From contig CP070815.1 of NCBI GenBank assembly GCA_020344215.1, positions 2,079,132 through 2,143,131 on the forward strand: 64,000 nucleotides of DNA, in the 5' to 3' direction. Below are positions 34,320 through 43,875 of this stretch, piece after piece. Under the pieces are notes generated by a model, which saw only the letters and a program-made list of their open reading frames with translations, did no database searches and was not told the origin of the DNA. The stretch comes from Gemmatimonadota bacterium (GTDB taxonomy: Bacteria > Gemmatimonadota > Gemmatimonadetes > Palauibacterales > KS3-K002). The translations under genes were made by a program, and so were the position numbers. The first letter of the stretch is position 1, and every line of letters begins with the position of its first letter.

Positions 34320-36577
34320 ACCCGGGTCGGATAAGCAAGACCTCGATTCGGCTGCGCTATTCCCTCCGCGAGCTGTCCAGGCGCCCTGGGGTGCAGGCGC
34401 TCGCGCAGCGATCCAAGGATTCCTACCGCCTGCTGCTACTGGTGACAGCGGCGGTCGTCGTCGTCTTGGCTTTCCCTGGCGGCTCCGCTCCCGACTTCGT
34501 CGTACTCGAGGAAGGAATGCTAGCGCGGGAGGACGTGATCGCGCCGGTCACGTTCCCGGTCCCGAAGTCGGAGGAGGAGATGACAGAAGCGCGGGCGGAG
34601 GCCGCGGCGGGCGTCGAGCCGATCTTCGATCACTGGCCGGAACTTGCCGACAGCTCCGCCGCCGCCGCCGCCGCATTCTTCGATACTGTCGCAGCCGCCG
34701 TCTCTGCGGTTACCGTGGAGGAAGAGCAGCGCGAGGCCGTGCGCGCCGTGCTCGACCAGCACAGGATAGCGGCGTCTGAGGGCCAGATCGCCCTGCTCGT
34801 AGGGTCCGAGTCGCGTGAACAGTTCGAGAGGGCGGTCGAATCGACGTTCCAAAGGCTGCTGCGTCCCGGTGTGGTGCGGGGTGCCGATCTCGGCGCCGTA
34901 GTCTCTAGCGGTGTCATCATCCGCTCGGGCGAGGGTAGGGACGAGAGCCTCGTGCGCGGCGATTCGCTCACGACGATGGAGATGTTCTTCGAGCGTGCCG
35001 ATTCGCGCTCGCCCTCCGAGCTTGGCGTCGATGCACACCGCTTGTTCCACAACATCATCGTCCGCTTCGCGCGGCCCACAATCATTCTCAACCGGGGGGC
35101 GACGGAAGCGACCCGGAACCAGGCGCGGCTCGCGGTCAACCCGGTCAAGTACGAGGTGCTGGAAGGCGAGCGGATCGTCGCGGCGCATGAGCGAGTTGGC
35201 GCGGAGGAGAGGGAGCGCCTGCTCGCCCTGCAGGATTACCTTGCCGAGCAAGGTGGTGGCCGGAGATGGCCGGCCAACTTCGGCGGCTTGCTCTACAACG
35301 TCCTGCTGCTCGCCATCCTCGGTCTCGTCATCAAGTACTTCCGTGCCGATGTCTATGCGTCCGGCCGTTCGCTGACCCTGATCTGGTTCCTCGTGCTCGC
35401 GGTGGCGGGTGCGGCCGCGCTGATCTCGAGGACCGGCGCGGCCTGGCAGTTGATACCGATCGCGTTCGCCGCGCTCGCGCTGGCGACACTCTACGACGGT
35501 GTGCTGGCGCTGATCGCCGTGTTCGTGCTCGTCGCTCTGATCACGGCGCGCCCGCCGTTCGCAGGCATAACCGTTCCCTTCTTTACTGTGATGGGCGGAG
35601 CAGCGGCGGCGCTGAGCGGAAGGGTCGTGCGGCGGCGCGCGCAAACCTGGGCGTTTGCCGCCGTCATCGCCGGTACTTACGTACTGGCGGCCTTCAGCCT
35701 CGGGCTCATGGGACTGCAGAACACTGAAGGCGTCTTGACCGGCGTGTTTTGGGGGACGGTGAATGGTGTGGGTTGCGCGTTGCTCGCCACCGGCATCCTC
35801 CCGCTGGCCGAGTCGTTCACCAAGATCACGACGGACCAATCGCTGCTGGAACTCGCAGACGTCAACCGGCCGCTGCTGAGACGCTTATCGCTGGAGGCCC
35901 CGGGTACGTACGCGCACTCGATCAATGTGGCCAATTTGGCGGAGGCCGCCGCCCGCGAGATCGGCGCGAACGCTTTATTGGCGCGAGTCGGCCTCTACTA
36001 CCACGACATCGGCAAGGTGAAGAAGCCCCAGTTCTTTGTTGAGAACCAGCCGCTGGGGCGGAACCCGCACGACAAGCTCAAGCCGTCCACCAGCGCCAAC
36101 ATCGTTCGCGAGCACGTGGATGACGGGCTCGAGCTGGCGGAGGAGGCCCGGCTGCCCGACACGGTGAAGGCGTTCATCGGCGAGCACCACGGGACGCAAA
36201 AGATCGGGTTCTTCTGGGACAAGGCCAAGGCGCTCGATCCTGAGGCCGAGCTCAGTCCCAAAGACTTCCGCTACAGCGGTCCTAAGCCGCAGTGCAGGGA
36301 GACGGCCATAGCTCTGCTCGCCGATTCGGTGGAGTCTGCGGCACGCGTGCTGCAGGATCCGACGCCGCAAGGTATAGAGGAGCTCGTCGACCGGATCGTC
36401 GGTTTCAAGATGTCCGAAGGCCAGCTCGACGAGGCCCCCCTCACGATGCGCGAGATCGATGCCATCAAGGGCCAGTTCGTGAAGGTGCTCACCAGCATGT
36501 ACCACCACCGCCTCGACTACCCGCTGCATAACAATCAGGCCGCGGAAGCTGAAGAGCCGGGGGTGCCCGGGACATAG
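34316..36577 (+). CDS. 7TMR-HD membrane phosphodiesterase (PgpH-like)
   Basis: A 753-residue protein. The N-terminus has one helix, then an extracytoplasmic region (about 60-305), then seven membrane helices (about 320-490), and last an HD domain with YYHDIGKVKKPQFF near 565, HSINVANLAE before it and GEHHGTQK after it. This matches the YqfF/PgpH family, known in other bacteria to hydrolyse c-di-AMP. It overlaps phoH by four bases and shares the TAGTG overlap with ybeY downstream, giving a three-gene coupled unit. Confidence 0.92.
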   Translation: MNPGRISKTSIRLRYSLRELSRRPGVQALAQRSKDSYRLLLLVTAAVVVVLAFPGGSAPDFVVLEEGMLAREDVIAPVTFPVPKSEEEMTEARAEAAAGVEPIFDHWPELADSSAAAAAAFFDTVAAAVSAVTVEEEQREAVRAVLDQHRIAASEGQIALLVGSESREQFERAVESTFQRLLRPGVVRGADLGAVVSSGVIIRSGEGRDESLVRGDSLTTMEMFFERADSRSPSELGVDAHRLFHNIIVRFARPTIILNRGATEATRNQARLAVNPVKYEVLEGERIVAAHERVGAEERERLLALQDYLAEQGGGRRWPANFGGLLYNVLLLAILGLVIKYFRADVYASGRSLTLIWFLVLAVAGAAALISRTGAAWQLIPIAFAALALATLYDGVLALIAVFVLVALITARPPFAGITVPFFTVMGGAAAALSGRVVRRRAQTWAFAAVIAGTYVLAAFSLGLMGLQNTEGVLTGVFWGTVNGVGCALLATGILPLAESFTKITTDQSLLELADVNRPLLRRLSLEAPGTYAHSINVANLAEAAAREIGANALLARVGLYYHDIGKVKKPQFFVENQPLGRNPHDKLKPSTSANIVREHVDDGLELAEEARLPDTVKAFIGEHHGTQKIGFFWDKAKALDPEAELSPKDFRYSGPKPQCRETAIALLADSVESAARVLQDPTPQGIEELVDRIVGFKMSEGQLDEAPLTMREIDAIKGQFVKVLTSMYHHRLDYPLHNNQAAEAEEPGVPGT

Positions 36578-37011
36578 TGACAGCGTCCGGCCCCGTCGTT
36601 CACGTCAACAGGTTGGAAAGTGCCGAAGCCGTGACGGCGGCCGAGGCGGAACGGGCGGTGGCGGCGACCGCTGAAGCCGAAGGCGTTGAGGGTGGCGAGA
36701 TCTCGATCACCTTCCTCGACACTCCCGCCATGGCGGCGCTGAACGAGGCCCACCTCGGGCGAATGGGAGCCACCGATGTCATCGCCTTCAACCTCGCTGA
36801 GCCGCGGGAACCGCTAGGCGACGTCTACATCTGTCCCGAGGTGGCGAAGGAATCGGCGCGGGAATACGGGGTCGGGCTCCGGGAGGAGCTGTTGCGGCTC
36901 GTCGTGCACGGGGTACTGCACGTATTCGGTCACGACCACCCTGAAGGGCCGGAGCGAACGGAGAGCGATATGTTCCGGCGCCAGGAAGCCATCCTGTCGC
37001 GGGTATTGTAG
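36577..37011 (+). CDS. ybeY: Endoribonuclease YbeY
   Basis: Zinc endoribonuclease for 16S rRNA 3'-end processing and ribosome quality control. The zinc motif H111-x3-H115-x5-H121 is in HGVLHVFGHDHPEG. TDVIAFN is the family strand. The length of 144 is normal. The start GTG 36577 overlaps the stop of the HD gene by one base (TAGTG). The N-terminus up to residue 30 is alanine-rich and may be less conserved. It is followed by a 154-base gap. Confidence 0.95.
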   Translation: MTASGPVVHVNRLESAEAVTAAEAERAVAATAEAEGVEGGEISITFLDTPAMAALNEAHLGRMGATDVIAFNLAEPREPLGDVYICPEVAKESAREYGVGLREELLRLVVHGVLHVFGHDHPEGPERTESDMFRRQEAILSRVL

Positions 37012-37165
37012 TCGATATCCACTATCCGATATCCAACGCCCGGTTGCCCGAGGAAACCCCGAGGACCAGGGCCCGACATCCAAGATCCACGGTCAGGCTA
37101 TAGGGCTCACGCCCCCCGTAGACGAAATGCCGGCATCTAGGTACAGTTAGGCCGGGTGAATCGCT

Positions 37166-37795
37166 ATGGGAAAAGACAAGACCATCTGGCAACTCCTCAG
37201 GCGCTACTTCCTGACCGGCATAGTCGTGATCGCGCCGGTCGGCGTGACGGCGTATGTCCTCTGGTGGATCTTCGCCAGGCTGGACAGGATCCTCGGAGGC
37301 CTGTTCAGCGTGATCGGCATCCGTATCCCCGGGCTCGGTTTGGTGGTGCTGATCGGGATCGTGATCGCCGTAGGTTGGGCGGCGCACCAGGCCCTGGGAC
37401 GCGAGTTCATCGCACTTGGCCGGGGCTGGCTCAAGAAGTTCCCCCTCACGCGGACGATCTACAGCGCTGCCAGCCAAATCGTCGAGCAGATCGTCGGGGA
37501 AGATCGCAAGTTCTTCAAGTCGTGTGTAATGGTCGAGTACCCGCGCCCCGGCTGCTGGGCGATCGGGTTCCTCACCAGCGAGGCCGCCAAGGAGATCAGC
37601 GACACGGCTCAGGCGGACGCGGTCGCAGTGTTCTTACCGACGACTCCGAACCCAACGTCGGGATACATGGTGTTCATGCCTCGCACACACGTGCGGCGCC
37701 TTGGCATGAGCGTGGAGGAGGGCTTCAAGCTCGTGGTGTCTGCCGGTGCTGTGACCCCCGAACTTGCACAGGAGCTGGGCAAGAAGGATGTCTAG
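37166..37795 (+). CDS. DUF502 membrane protein
   Basis: A 209-residue protein of the DUF502 family. It has two membrane helices (YFLTGIVVIAPVGVTAYVLWWI and LGLVVLIGIVIAVGWAA), then the conserved TRTIYSAASQIVEQI and a soluble strand-rich part (FFKSCVMVEYPRPGCWAIGF, VFLPTTPNPTSGYMVFMPR). Its function is not established. The stop overlaps the mgtE start codon region (ATGTCTAG). A 154-base gap to ybeY has short direct repeats of GATATCC (37014, 37028). Confidence 0.88.
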   Translation: MGKDKTIWQLLRRYFLTGIVVIAPVGVTAYVLWWIFARLDRILGGLFSVIGIRIPGLGLVVLIGIVIAVGWAAHQALGREFIALGRGWLKKFPLTRTIYSAASQIVEQIVGEDRKFFKSCVMVEYPRPGCWAIGFLTSEAAKEISDTAQADAVAVFLPTTPNPTSGYMVFMPRTHVRRLGMSVEEGFKLVVSAGAVTPELAQELGKKDV

Positions 37796-39173
37796 CCAGG
37801 GGAGCGGCGGTAAGGTGAGCGACGACGCTCAGGTCCTCGAGGCGGGCGTCGAGCGGGTTCGCCAGCTGCTTGGCGCTGGGGAGAAGGAGGAGCTCCGCCG
37901 TTACCTGGAGGCCTTCCACCCCAGCGACATAGCCGACTTGGTGGAGTTGCTCGACGAGGAGGAGCGCGCGCCCGTACTCCATGTGCTCCCCGACGAGCTC
38001 GCTTCCGAGACCCTCGCCGAGATGGAGGAGGGGGAGCATCCGGAAGAGCTGCTGATCGCCGAGCCCGAACGGGTCGCCGAACTGGTCGGCGAGCTGTCGG
38101 TCGACGACGCCGCCGACATAATCGGCGACTTGCCGCTCGAGAAGCAGCGTGAGGTGTTGGCTCAGCTACCGCTGGACGACGCCGACGAGCTGCGGGACCT
38201 GCTGGCCTACGATGAGGAATCGGCCGGCGGCATCATGACCCCCGACGTCGTGGCCGTTCAGGAGAACGCGTCGGTGGGCGAAGCGATAAACGAGATCCGT
38301 CGGCAGGTTGCAGAGGGCGAGGATTTCTACACCGTCTTCGTCGTCGATCGCGAAGGGAGGCTGCGTGGGACCGTATCCTTCCAGGATCTGATCATCTCAC
38401 AGCCGGCCACCCCGATACGTCAGGTGACCGAGCCGGCCGTGGCGGCGGTACCGGCGACGACGGACCAGGAGGAAGTGGCACGAGTGATGTCCCGCTACAA
38501 CCTAGTCTCGGTGCCGGTGGTCGATCCCGCCGACCGTCTCATCGGCCGTGTCACGTTCGACGACGTCATGGACATCGTCGAGGCCGAGACCACTGAGGAC
38601 ATCCTCCGCTTCTCCGGTGTCTCCGATGAGGAGTACCTGCACGGCGGCGTCGGCCAGGCTGTAAGAAACCGCCTCCCCTGGCTCGCTCTCGCCCTGGTGA
38701 CGACGTCTGTTGCGGCCGCCGTCGTCTGGCTCTTCCGGGAGACCGTGGAGCGTGCCGTCATACTCGCCGCAATCATGCCGGTGATCGCGGCCGTCGGTGG
38801 TAACGCGGGCACGCAGGCCCTCGCCGTCACCGTGCGCCGACTGGCGTTATCCCCTGAGCGGGCGCGTGCCTGGGGGGTGGTGTTCAAGGAGCTGGCCGTG
38901 GGCTTGGCGAACGGCGCGGCTGTGGGGCTCTTGGCGGGGATCGCCGGCGTCCTGCTGGGTGCGAGCCTGTACCTCGGTCTCGTTGTGCTGCTCGCCATGT
39001 GGGGCAACCTTGTTGTCGCCGGCTTTGCCGGAGCCTTCGTTCCGACCTTGCTCGAGAAGCTCGGCGTCGACCCGGCGGTCGCATCGTCCGTTTTCTTCAC
39101 CGCGCTCACCGACATCTTCGGTTTCTTCTTACTGCTCGGGCTCGCCAGCTGGATTCTGTTGCCGCGGCTCTGA
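37788..39173 (+). CDS. mgtE: MgtE-type magnesium channel
   Basis: A 461-residue magnesium transporter/channel. The N-terminal superhelical domain (about 20-130), two CBS domains (about 140-260, with VVAVQENASVGEAI and RYNLVSVPVVDPADRLIG) and a membrane domain with five helices (about 290-460) are seen in order. The pore-signature segment GNAGTQALAVTVRRLAL is present. ATG 37788 overlaps the stop of DUF502 and has GAAGG nearby; GTG 37815 is a later alternative. The acidic N-domain senses Mg2+ in family members. Confidence 0.94.
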   Translation: MSSQGSGGKVSDDAQVLEAGVERVRQLLGAGEKEELRRYLEAFHPSDIADLVELLDEEERAPVLHVLPDELASETLAEMEEGEHPEELLIAEPERVAELVGELSVDDAADIIGDLPLEKQREVLAQLPLDDADELRDLLAYDEESAGGIMTPDVVAVQENASVGEAINEIRRQVAEGEDFYTVFVVDREGRLRGTVSFQDLIISQPATPIRQVTEPAVAAVPATTDQEEVARVMSRYNLVSVPVVDPADRLIGRVTFDDVMDIVEAETTEDILRFSGVSDEEYLHGGVGQAVRNRLPWLALALVTTSVAAAVVWLFRETVERAVILAAIMPVIAAVGGNAGTQALAVTVRRLALSPERARAWGVVFKELAVGLANGAAVGLLAGIAGVLLGASLYLGLVVLLAMWGNLVVAGFAGAFVPTLLEKLGVDPAVASSVFFTALTDIFGFFLLLGLASWILLPRL

Positions 39174-39375
39174 CCCGTATTCATTCCCCAGATCTCTCGT
39201 CGCTCTCGGGCGGCTCCCTGTCGGATAGATGGCTCCCGGTCTCCTGGGAGGACCTCCGCGCGCGGTCCAGAGTCCTCGAGGGAGGGGGGCGGGTGGCCCT
39301 CCCGCCACCGAGACCCCTGTGTGAGGGCTGGAGGATCGGTTATCTTGCAACAAGTACCTAAGAGTCGGGGTTGGT

Positions 39376-40458
39376 GTGGAAGCACTGAAGTCAAGCGAAC
39401 GCGAGCTCCTGAAGGCGTTCGAAGCAGGCGAGGCCCGGGCTCTGGCCCGGGCTATTTCGTGGGTGGAAAACGCCCGGCCTGGCTTCGAGGGCCTGTTGAC
39501 CGCGCTGCACGATCGTGTCGGGCGAGCCCACCGCATCGGGATCACGGGTCCGCCCGGTGCAGGGAAGTCCACGCTCATCTACGCGCTGGCCAAAGTCGTG
39601 CGGAAAGACGGCGAGCGAGTCGGAGTGGTGGCGGTGGATCCCACCTCGCCGTTTACCGGCGGGGCGCTGCTGGGCGATCGGATCCGCATGACTGGAACGG
39701 CGGGGGATGACGGCGTGTTCATCCGCTCGATGGCGAGCCGCGGCTCGCAGGGCGGCCTGGCGACGACGACCCGGGAAGTCGCCGATCTCATGGACGCGTA
39801 CGGGTTCGAGCGCGTAGTCGTCGAGACGGTGGGCGTCGGGCAATCGGAGCTGGAGATCGCCGAAGCGTCGGACACCACGGTCGTCGTGCTGACTCCCGAG
39901 TCGGGCGACTCGATCCAGGCGATGAAGGCCGGGCTGATGGAGATCGCCGACATCTTCGTCGTAAACAAGGCAGACCGACCCGAGGCGGCGCGGGCAGCCG
40001 GCGAGCTTAAGACGATCCTGCGCCTTCGCCGGGGTCAGGTGTTCGATCGCGTCCCGGCACATCACGGCGTAGACCTTACGGAACTCGCAAAACGCCGGGC
40101 GGCGAAGCCGCAGGCAACGGGCGACGCGGGCCAGCCTGCGGAGGATGAAGGACCGGCACGCTGGGAGATCCCCGTTCTTCTGACTGTCGGCCACGACGGC
40201 GACGGCGTCCCGGAGCTCGTGGAAACGCTGGACGCCCACTACGCGTGGCTGAAGCAGACCGGCGAGCTGGCGAAACGTCGCCGAGAGCGGCTGCTGGAGC
40301 GTGTGCGCGCCGTGGTCGACCGCGGGCTCAGGACTCGGGTCTGGCGTGACGGCGACGGTGAAGCGCTCCTCGATGCCGCCCGCGCCGACCTGGAATCGGG
40401 GCGCCGGACACCGTACGATGTAGCGGCGGAGATACTGAAGGAGACGAGTGGTCGGTAA
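39376..40458 (+). CDS. meaB: MeaB/ArgK-type G protein for acyl-CoA mutase
   Basis: GTPase chaperone that protects and loads cobalamin-dependent mutases. The P-loop GPPGAGKST is at residues 58-66, with VVAVDPTSPFTGGALLGDRIRM, ETVGVGQSE (switch) and VVNKADRP (base motif). Length 360. GTG 39376 begins the gene. The mutase large subunit follows 26 bases later, and a short repeat overlaps both this stop codon and the mutase start. Because the mutase looks like isobutyryl-CoA mutase, this protein may be its matching chaperone (inference). Confidence 0.92.
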   Translation: MEALKSSERELLKAFEAGEARALARAISWVENARPGFEGLLTALHDRVGRAHRIGITGPPGAGKSTLIYALAKVVRKDGERVGVVAVDPTSPFTGGALLGDRIRMTGTAGDDGVFIRSMASRGSQGGLATTTREVADLMDAYGFERVVVETVGVGQSELEIAEASDTTVVVLTPESGDSIQAMKAGLMEIADIFVVNKADRPEAARAAGELKTILRLRRGQVFDRVPAHHGVDLTELAKRRAAKPQATGDAGQPAEDEGPARWEIPVLLTVGHDGDGVPELVETLDAHYAWLKQTGELAKRRRERLLERVRAVVDRGLRTRVWRDGDGEALLDAARADLESGRRTPYDVAAEILKETSGR

Positions 40459-40486
40459 ACGGTAATCGGTGATCAGTAAACGGTAT
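40451..40486. repeat. Simple GGTAATCGGTGATCAGT repeat at the mutase start
   Basis: GTAAACGGTA occurs at 40455 and again at 40476, separated by ATCGGTGATCA. The run covers the meaB stop and touches the mutase ATG. A similar run, inverted, lies after the mutase at 42301-42343. Confidence 0.7.
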
Positions 40487-42212
40487 GGGTGAAGAGAAGA
40501 AGAGACCGTCGATTGATGAGCTTTCCGCCGAGAACCAGGGACTGAAGGCGGAACTGGAGAAGTTGCGGCGCGAGCGTGCGGCGTGGCTGGGCAAGTACGG
40601 GTCGGTGCCGAAGCGCGACGAGGTGCTGTTCGACACGCTCTCGGGGTGCGAGGTCCAGCCGCTCTACACGCCGCTGGATATCGGCACCTACGATCCCGCG
40701 TACGCGGATAAGCTCGGGTTCCCCGGCGAGTACCCGTTCACTCGCGGGCCTTACACGACTATGTACCGGACCCGGCTCTGGACGATGCGCCAGTTCTCCG
40801 GGTTCGGCACCTCCGAGGAGACCAACCAGCGCTACAAGTACTTGCTCGACCATGGCCAGACGGGGCTGTCGGTCGCCTTCGATTTCCCGACGCTCATGGG
40901 CTACGACTCCGACGACCGGCGCTCGGAAGGCGAGGTCGGGGTGTGCGGCGTGGCGATCTCGAGCTTGGCCGACATGGAGACGCTATTCGACGGGATCCCG
41001 TTAAAGGATGTCTCGGTCTCCATGACGATCAACGGGCCGGCGATGATGCTCTACTGCTTCCTGCTGGCGACGGCGGAAAAGCAGGGCGTGGACATCCGAG
41101 AATTCCGCGGGACGATCCAGAACGATATTCTGAAGGAGTACATGGCGCAGCATGCCTGGATCTTCCCACCCGAGCCGGCGCTCAAGATCATCGCCGACAT
41201 CTTCGAGTGGTCGTCGGTCAACGCGCCCAAGTTCAACACTATTTCGATCAGCGGCTACCACATCCGCGAAGCGGGCTCCACGGCTCTGCAGGAACTCGCC
41301 TTCACGCTGAAGAACGGCTTCACTTATGTGGAGAAGGGGATCAAGCGCGGCCTCGACGTGAACGAGTTCGCCCCCAGGCTCTCCTTCTTCTGGGATGTCC
41401 ACAACGACTTCTTCGAGGAGATCGCCAAGTTCCGCGCCGCACGCCGCATCTGGGCGCGCCACATGAAAGAGATCTACGGGGCGAAGGACCCGGACAGCTG
41501 GCGGCTGCGCACCCACGCGCAGACGGCGGGCGTGTCGCTGATGGCGCAGCAGCCGGAGAATAACATCACCCGGGTCGCCTATCAGGGCCTGGCCGCGGTA
41601 CTCGGTGGCACGCAGTCGCTGCACACGAACGCGCTGGACGAGACGCTGGCGCTGCCAACGGAGAAGGCGGTCCGCATCGCGCTCCGCACCCAGCAGATCC
41701 TGGCCTACGAGACGGGCGTGCCGAGCACGATCGATCCGCTGGCCGGGTCCTACTACGTCGAGTGGCTCACCGACCAGATGGAAGAGGGTGCCGAGCGCAT
41801 CTTCGCCGAGATCGACGAGATGGGCGGCGTGGTGAAGGGGATCGAGGATGGCTACTTCCAGGGCCAGATCGCCCTATCGGCCGAGCGCTTCCAGCACGAG
41901 GTGGAGACGAACCGGCGCATCATCGTCGGGGTGAACGACTTCACCGGCGGTAACGAGGACCTGTCGATCGATCTTCTGAGGATCGGACCCGAGATCGAAG
42001 AGAAGCAGCGGCAACGGCTCGCCGACTTGCGGGAACGCCGCGATCAGGCCGAGGTCGATGGCGCGCTCGAGCGCTTGGCTGAAGCGGCTCGCAACGATGA
42101 GAACTTGATGGAGCCAGTACTAGACGCTGTCCGTGCTTATGCGACGCTCGGCGAGATCAGGCACGCGCTGGAGAAGATCTATGGTCGGTTCAGGGAGCCG
42201 GTCTTCTTTTAG
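40485..42212 (+). CDS. B12 acyl-CoA mutase large subunit (isobutyryl-CoA type)
   Basis: A 575-residue TIM-barrel subunit of a cobalamin-dependent acyl-CoA mutase; the B12 domain is encoded separately at 43417. Residue 104 is Phe in TMRQFSGF, where methylmalonyl-CoA mutase has Tyr, and residue 222 is Gln in KEYMAQHAWIF, where methylmalonyl-CoA mutase has Arg. Phe/Gln is the published pair of isobutyryl-CoA mutase. GYDSDDRRSEGEVG and LSVAFDFPT also fit. A coiled start (about 10-35) is present. Many annotations would call this methylmalonyl-CoA mutase. galT sits between this gene and its small subunit, an unusual order. Confidence 0.9.
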   Translation: MGEEKKRPSIDELSAENQGLKAELEKLRRERAAWLGKYGSVPKRDEVLFDTLSGCEVQPLYTPLDIGTYDPAYADKLGFPGEYPFTRGPYTTMYRTRLWTMRQFSGFGTSEETNQRYKYLLDHGQTGLSVAFDFPTLMGYDSDDRRSEGEVGVCGVAISSLADMETLFDGIPLKDVSVSMTINGPAMMLYCFLLATAEKQGVDIREFRGTIQNDILKEYMAQHAWIFPPEPALKIIADIFEWSSVNAPKFNTISISGYHIREAGSTALQELAFTLKNGFTYVEKGIKRGLDVNEFAPRLSFFWDVHNDFFEEIAKFRAARRIWARHMKEIYGAKDPDSWRLRTHAQTAGVSLMAQQPENNITRVAYQGLAAVLGGTQSLHTNALDETLALPTEKAVRIALRTQQILAYETGVPSTIDPLAGSYYVEWLTDQMEEGAERIFAEIDEMGGVVKGIEDGYFQGQIALSAERFQHEVETNRRIIVGVNDFTGGNEDLSIDLLRIGPEIEEKQRQRLADLRERRDQAEVDGALERLAEAARNDENLMEPVLDAVRAYATLGEIRHALEKIYGRFREPVFF

Positions 42213-42300
42213 GACGCCGAAGGTCGTGCCCGAGGTTTCAACCTCTGTCGTCGAACGTCTATCATTGAAGTTCCGCTGATTCGCTAACGTAGACAAACTG

Positions 42301-42343
42301 ATTTACCGAATACCGATCACTGATCAGCGATCACCGAATACCC
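42301..42343. repeat. Inverted copy of the GGTAATCGGTGATCAGT repeat
   Basis: Reads ACCGAATACCGATCACTGATCA on the plus strand and a second ACCGAATACC, i.e. the inverse of the run at 40451-40486. It covers the possible start of galT. The two copies flank the mutase gene in opposite orientation. Confidence 0.65.
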
Positions 42344-43360
42344 CACCTCCGGACCAACGCCCTCACCGGCGAGCGCGTGATTGTCGCGCCTGGCAGGGCA
42401 GAGCGTCCACTTCCGTCGGAGCAACCGCTACAGGCTGTGACATCGCGACCGATTGACCGCGGTTGTCCGTTCTGTCCCGGTAACGAGGAGAAGACGACGG
42501 CGGAGTTGTATCGAATCCCCGGCGGGCGAGCGGGGGAAGGGCCGGGCTGGCGCGTGCGGGTGGTGGAGAACAAGTACCCAGCCCTTGGTCAGCTGGGGGG
42601 GAGCCATCAAGCCCTGGGCCGCTTCTGGCAGATCGAACCTGCCGTAGGCCGGCACGAGGTGATCGTCGAGACCCCTGCTCACGACCGCGAGCTGGCCGGG
42701 CTCGGCCTGGAGGAGGTCTTCGAGGTCATGCAGGCCTATCGGGCCCGCTTCGCCGCGGCAGCCGCCGATCCGCGGGTCCAGCATGTGGTAGTCTTCCGCA
42801 ACCAGGGCCGGCTGGCCCACGCGTCGCTCGTACACCCCCACTCGCAGCTGGCCGGCCTCCCGTTCGTGCCGCCGTTCGTGGCGGATGTGCTCGAGCGGTC
42901 ACGAGCGCACGCTGCCGAGAGTTCGACGGCGCTGCTACTCGAGATGGTGGAGGAAGAGGTAGCGGACGGCTCAAGGTTGGTCGAGGGGACGGAGCGCCTG
43001 GCCACATTCGTGCCGTTCGCGGCAGCACACGATCACGAGGTCTGGATCGCGCCGCGCTACCTCCCACGCCGCTTCGACGGGGTCGACGACGAGACCCTGG
43101 ACCAGTTGGGAAGCGCCCTGCGGCGCGCCTTGCGGGCCCTCGCCGAGGCACTGGGCGATCCCGACTACAACTACATACTCCACGCGCCACCGCTCAGGAA
43201 CGATGCTGAGGGAGTGCTTCCTTGGTACGTCCAGATCATACCCCGCCAGTCGGTGGGTGCGGGCTTCGAGATGGGCATCGGGGTGCGTATTGTGGCGACG
43301 GCGCCCGAGGCGGCGGCGGAACAGCTCAGATCGGCGCTCGGTAAGGTTGCCGCGGTCTGA
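42338..43360 (+). CDS. galT: GalT-like nucleotidyltransferase
   Basis: Galactose-1-phosphate uridylyltransferase-like HIT-fold enzyme. The zinc motif [11 protein letters not shown] and active-site HPHSQLAG are seen; the second half has [10 protein letters not shown], which also fits the family. The first ATG/GTG/TTG in frame is GTG 42377, but that valine is internal to [21 protein letters not shown], the usual N-terminus. The frame is open upstream to a stop at 42299, so I start at ATA 42338 (IPHLRT); the true start may be CTG 42320. It lies between the mutase subunits and has no clear link to them. ADP-sugar phosphorylase relatives are the alternative. Confidence 0.72.
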   Translation: MPHLRTNALTGERVIVAPGRAERPLPSEQPLQAVTSRPIDRGCPFCPGNEEKTTAELYRIPGGRAGEGPGWRVRVVENKYPALGQLGGSHQALGRFWQIEPAVGRHEVIVETPAHDRELAGLGLEEVFEVMQAYRARFAAAAADPRVQHVVVFRNQGRLAHASLVHPHSQLAGLPFVPPFVADVLERSRAHAAESSTALLLEMVEEEVADGSRLVEGTERLATFVPFAAAHDHEVWIAPRYLPRRFDGVDDETLDQLGSALRRALRALAEALGDPDYNYILHAPPLRNDAEGVLPWYVQIIPRQSVGAGFEMGIGVRIVATAPEAAAEQLRSALGKVAAV

Positions 43361-43416
43361 GGGCGCGGGTATTTTGCGATCGCGAGTCCCGACCGACACT
43401 CATATCGCACAACGCT

Positions 43417-43839
43417 ATGGTAGAACGGAAGATACGCGTGCTGGTGGGTAAGCCCGGACTCGACGGTCACGATCGCGGTGCCAAGGTCGTGGCCGCGGCG
43501 TTGCGTGACGCCGGTATGGAGGTCATCTACACGGGCTTGCACCAGACACCTGAACAGATCGTCCAGGCGGCGATCCAGGAAGACGTCGATGTGGTGGCGT
43601 TGTCCATCCTCTCCGGGGCCCACATGACTCTTTTCCCCAGGGTCCTCAACCTGCTGCGCGAGGAGGGTGCCGACCACGTGCTGTTGACGGGTGGCGGCAT
43701 CATTCCCTCCGAGGACATGGAGAAGTTGCAGGAGATGGGGGTCGGCCAGCTCTTCGGACCCGGTACGCCCACCACGGATGCCGTGGCGTATATCCGGGAG
43801 TGGTTCACGAAGAATCGGGCCGGGGACGACGAGGGGTAA
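43417..43839 (+). CDS. B12-binding small subunit of acyl-CoA mutase
   Basis: A 140-residue cobalamin-binding domain. The base-off motif D16-x-H18-x-x-G21 in LDGHDRGA, the SILSG strand and the GGG of LLTGGGIIP are present. It is the small partner of the large subunit at 40485; split mutases usually have both genes next to each other, whereas galT separates them here. The start ATG 43417 needs no further residues. The carboxyltransferase gene follows 36 bases later. Confidence 0.95.
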   Translation: MVERKIRVLVGKPGLDGHDRGAKVVAAALRDAGMEVIYTGLHQTPEQIVQAAIQEDVDVVALSILSGAHMTLFPRVLNLLREEGADHVLLTGGGIIPSEDMEKLQEMGVGQLFGPGTPTTDAVAYIREWFTKNRAGDDEG

Positions 43840-43875
43840 TCCAAGCGGCGCAAAGCGCCCGACAGCGAGTACAAT

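Noticed and set aside
34520-35839. A 439-codon minus-strand frame opposite the 7TM-HD gene
   Set aside because: Shadow of a well-supported family gene; composition is charged and repetitive.
37012-37165. A possible gene or repeat cluster between ybeY and the DUF502 gene
   Set aside because: Only short GATATCC direct repeats are seen; no frame with a ribosome site and no long palindrome.
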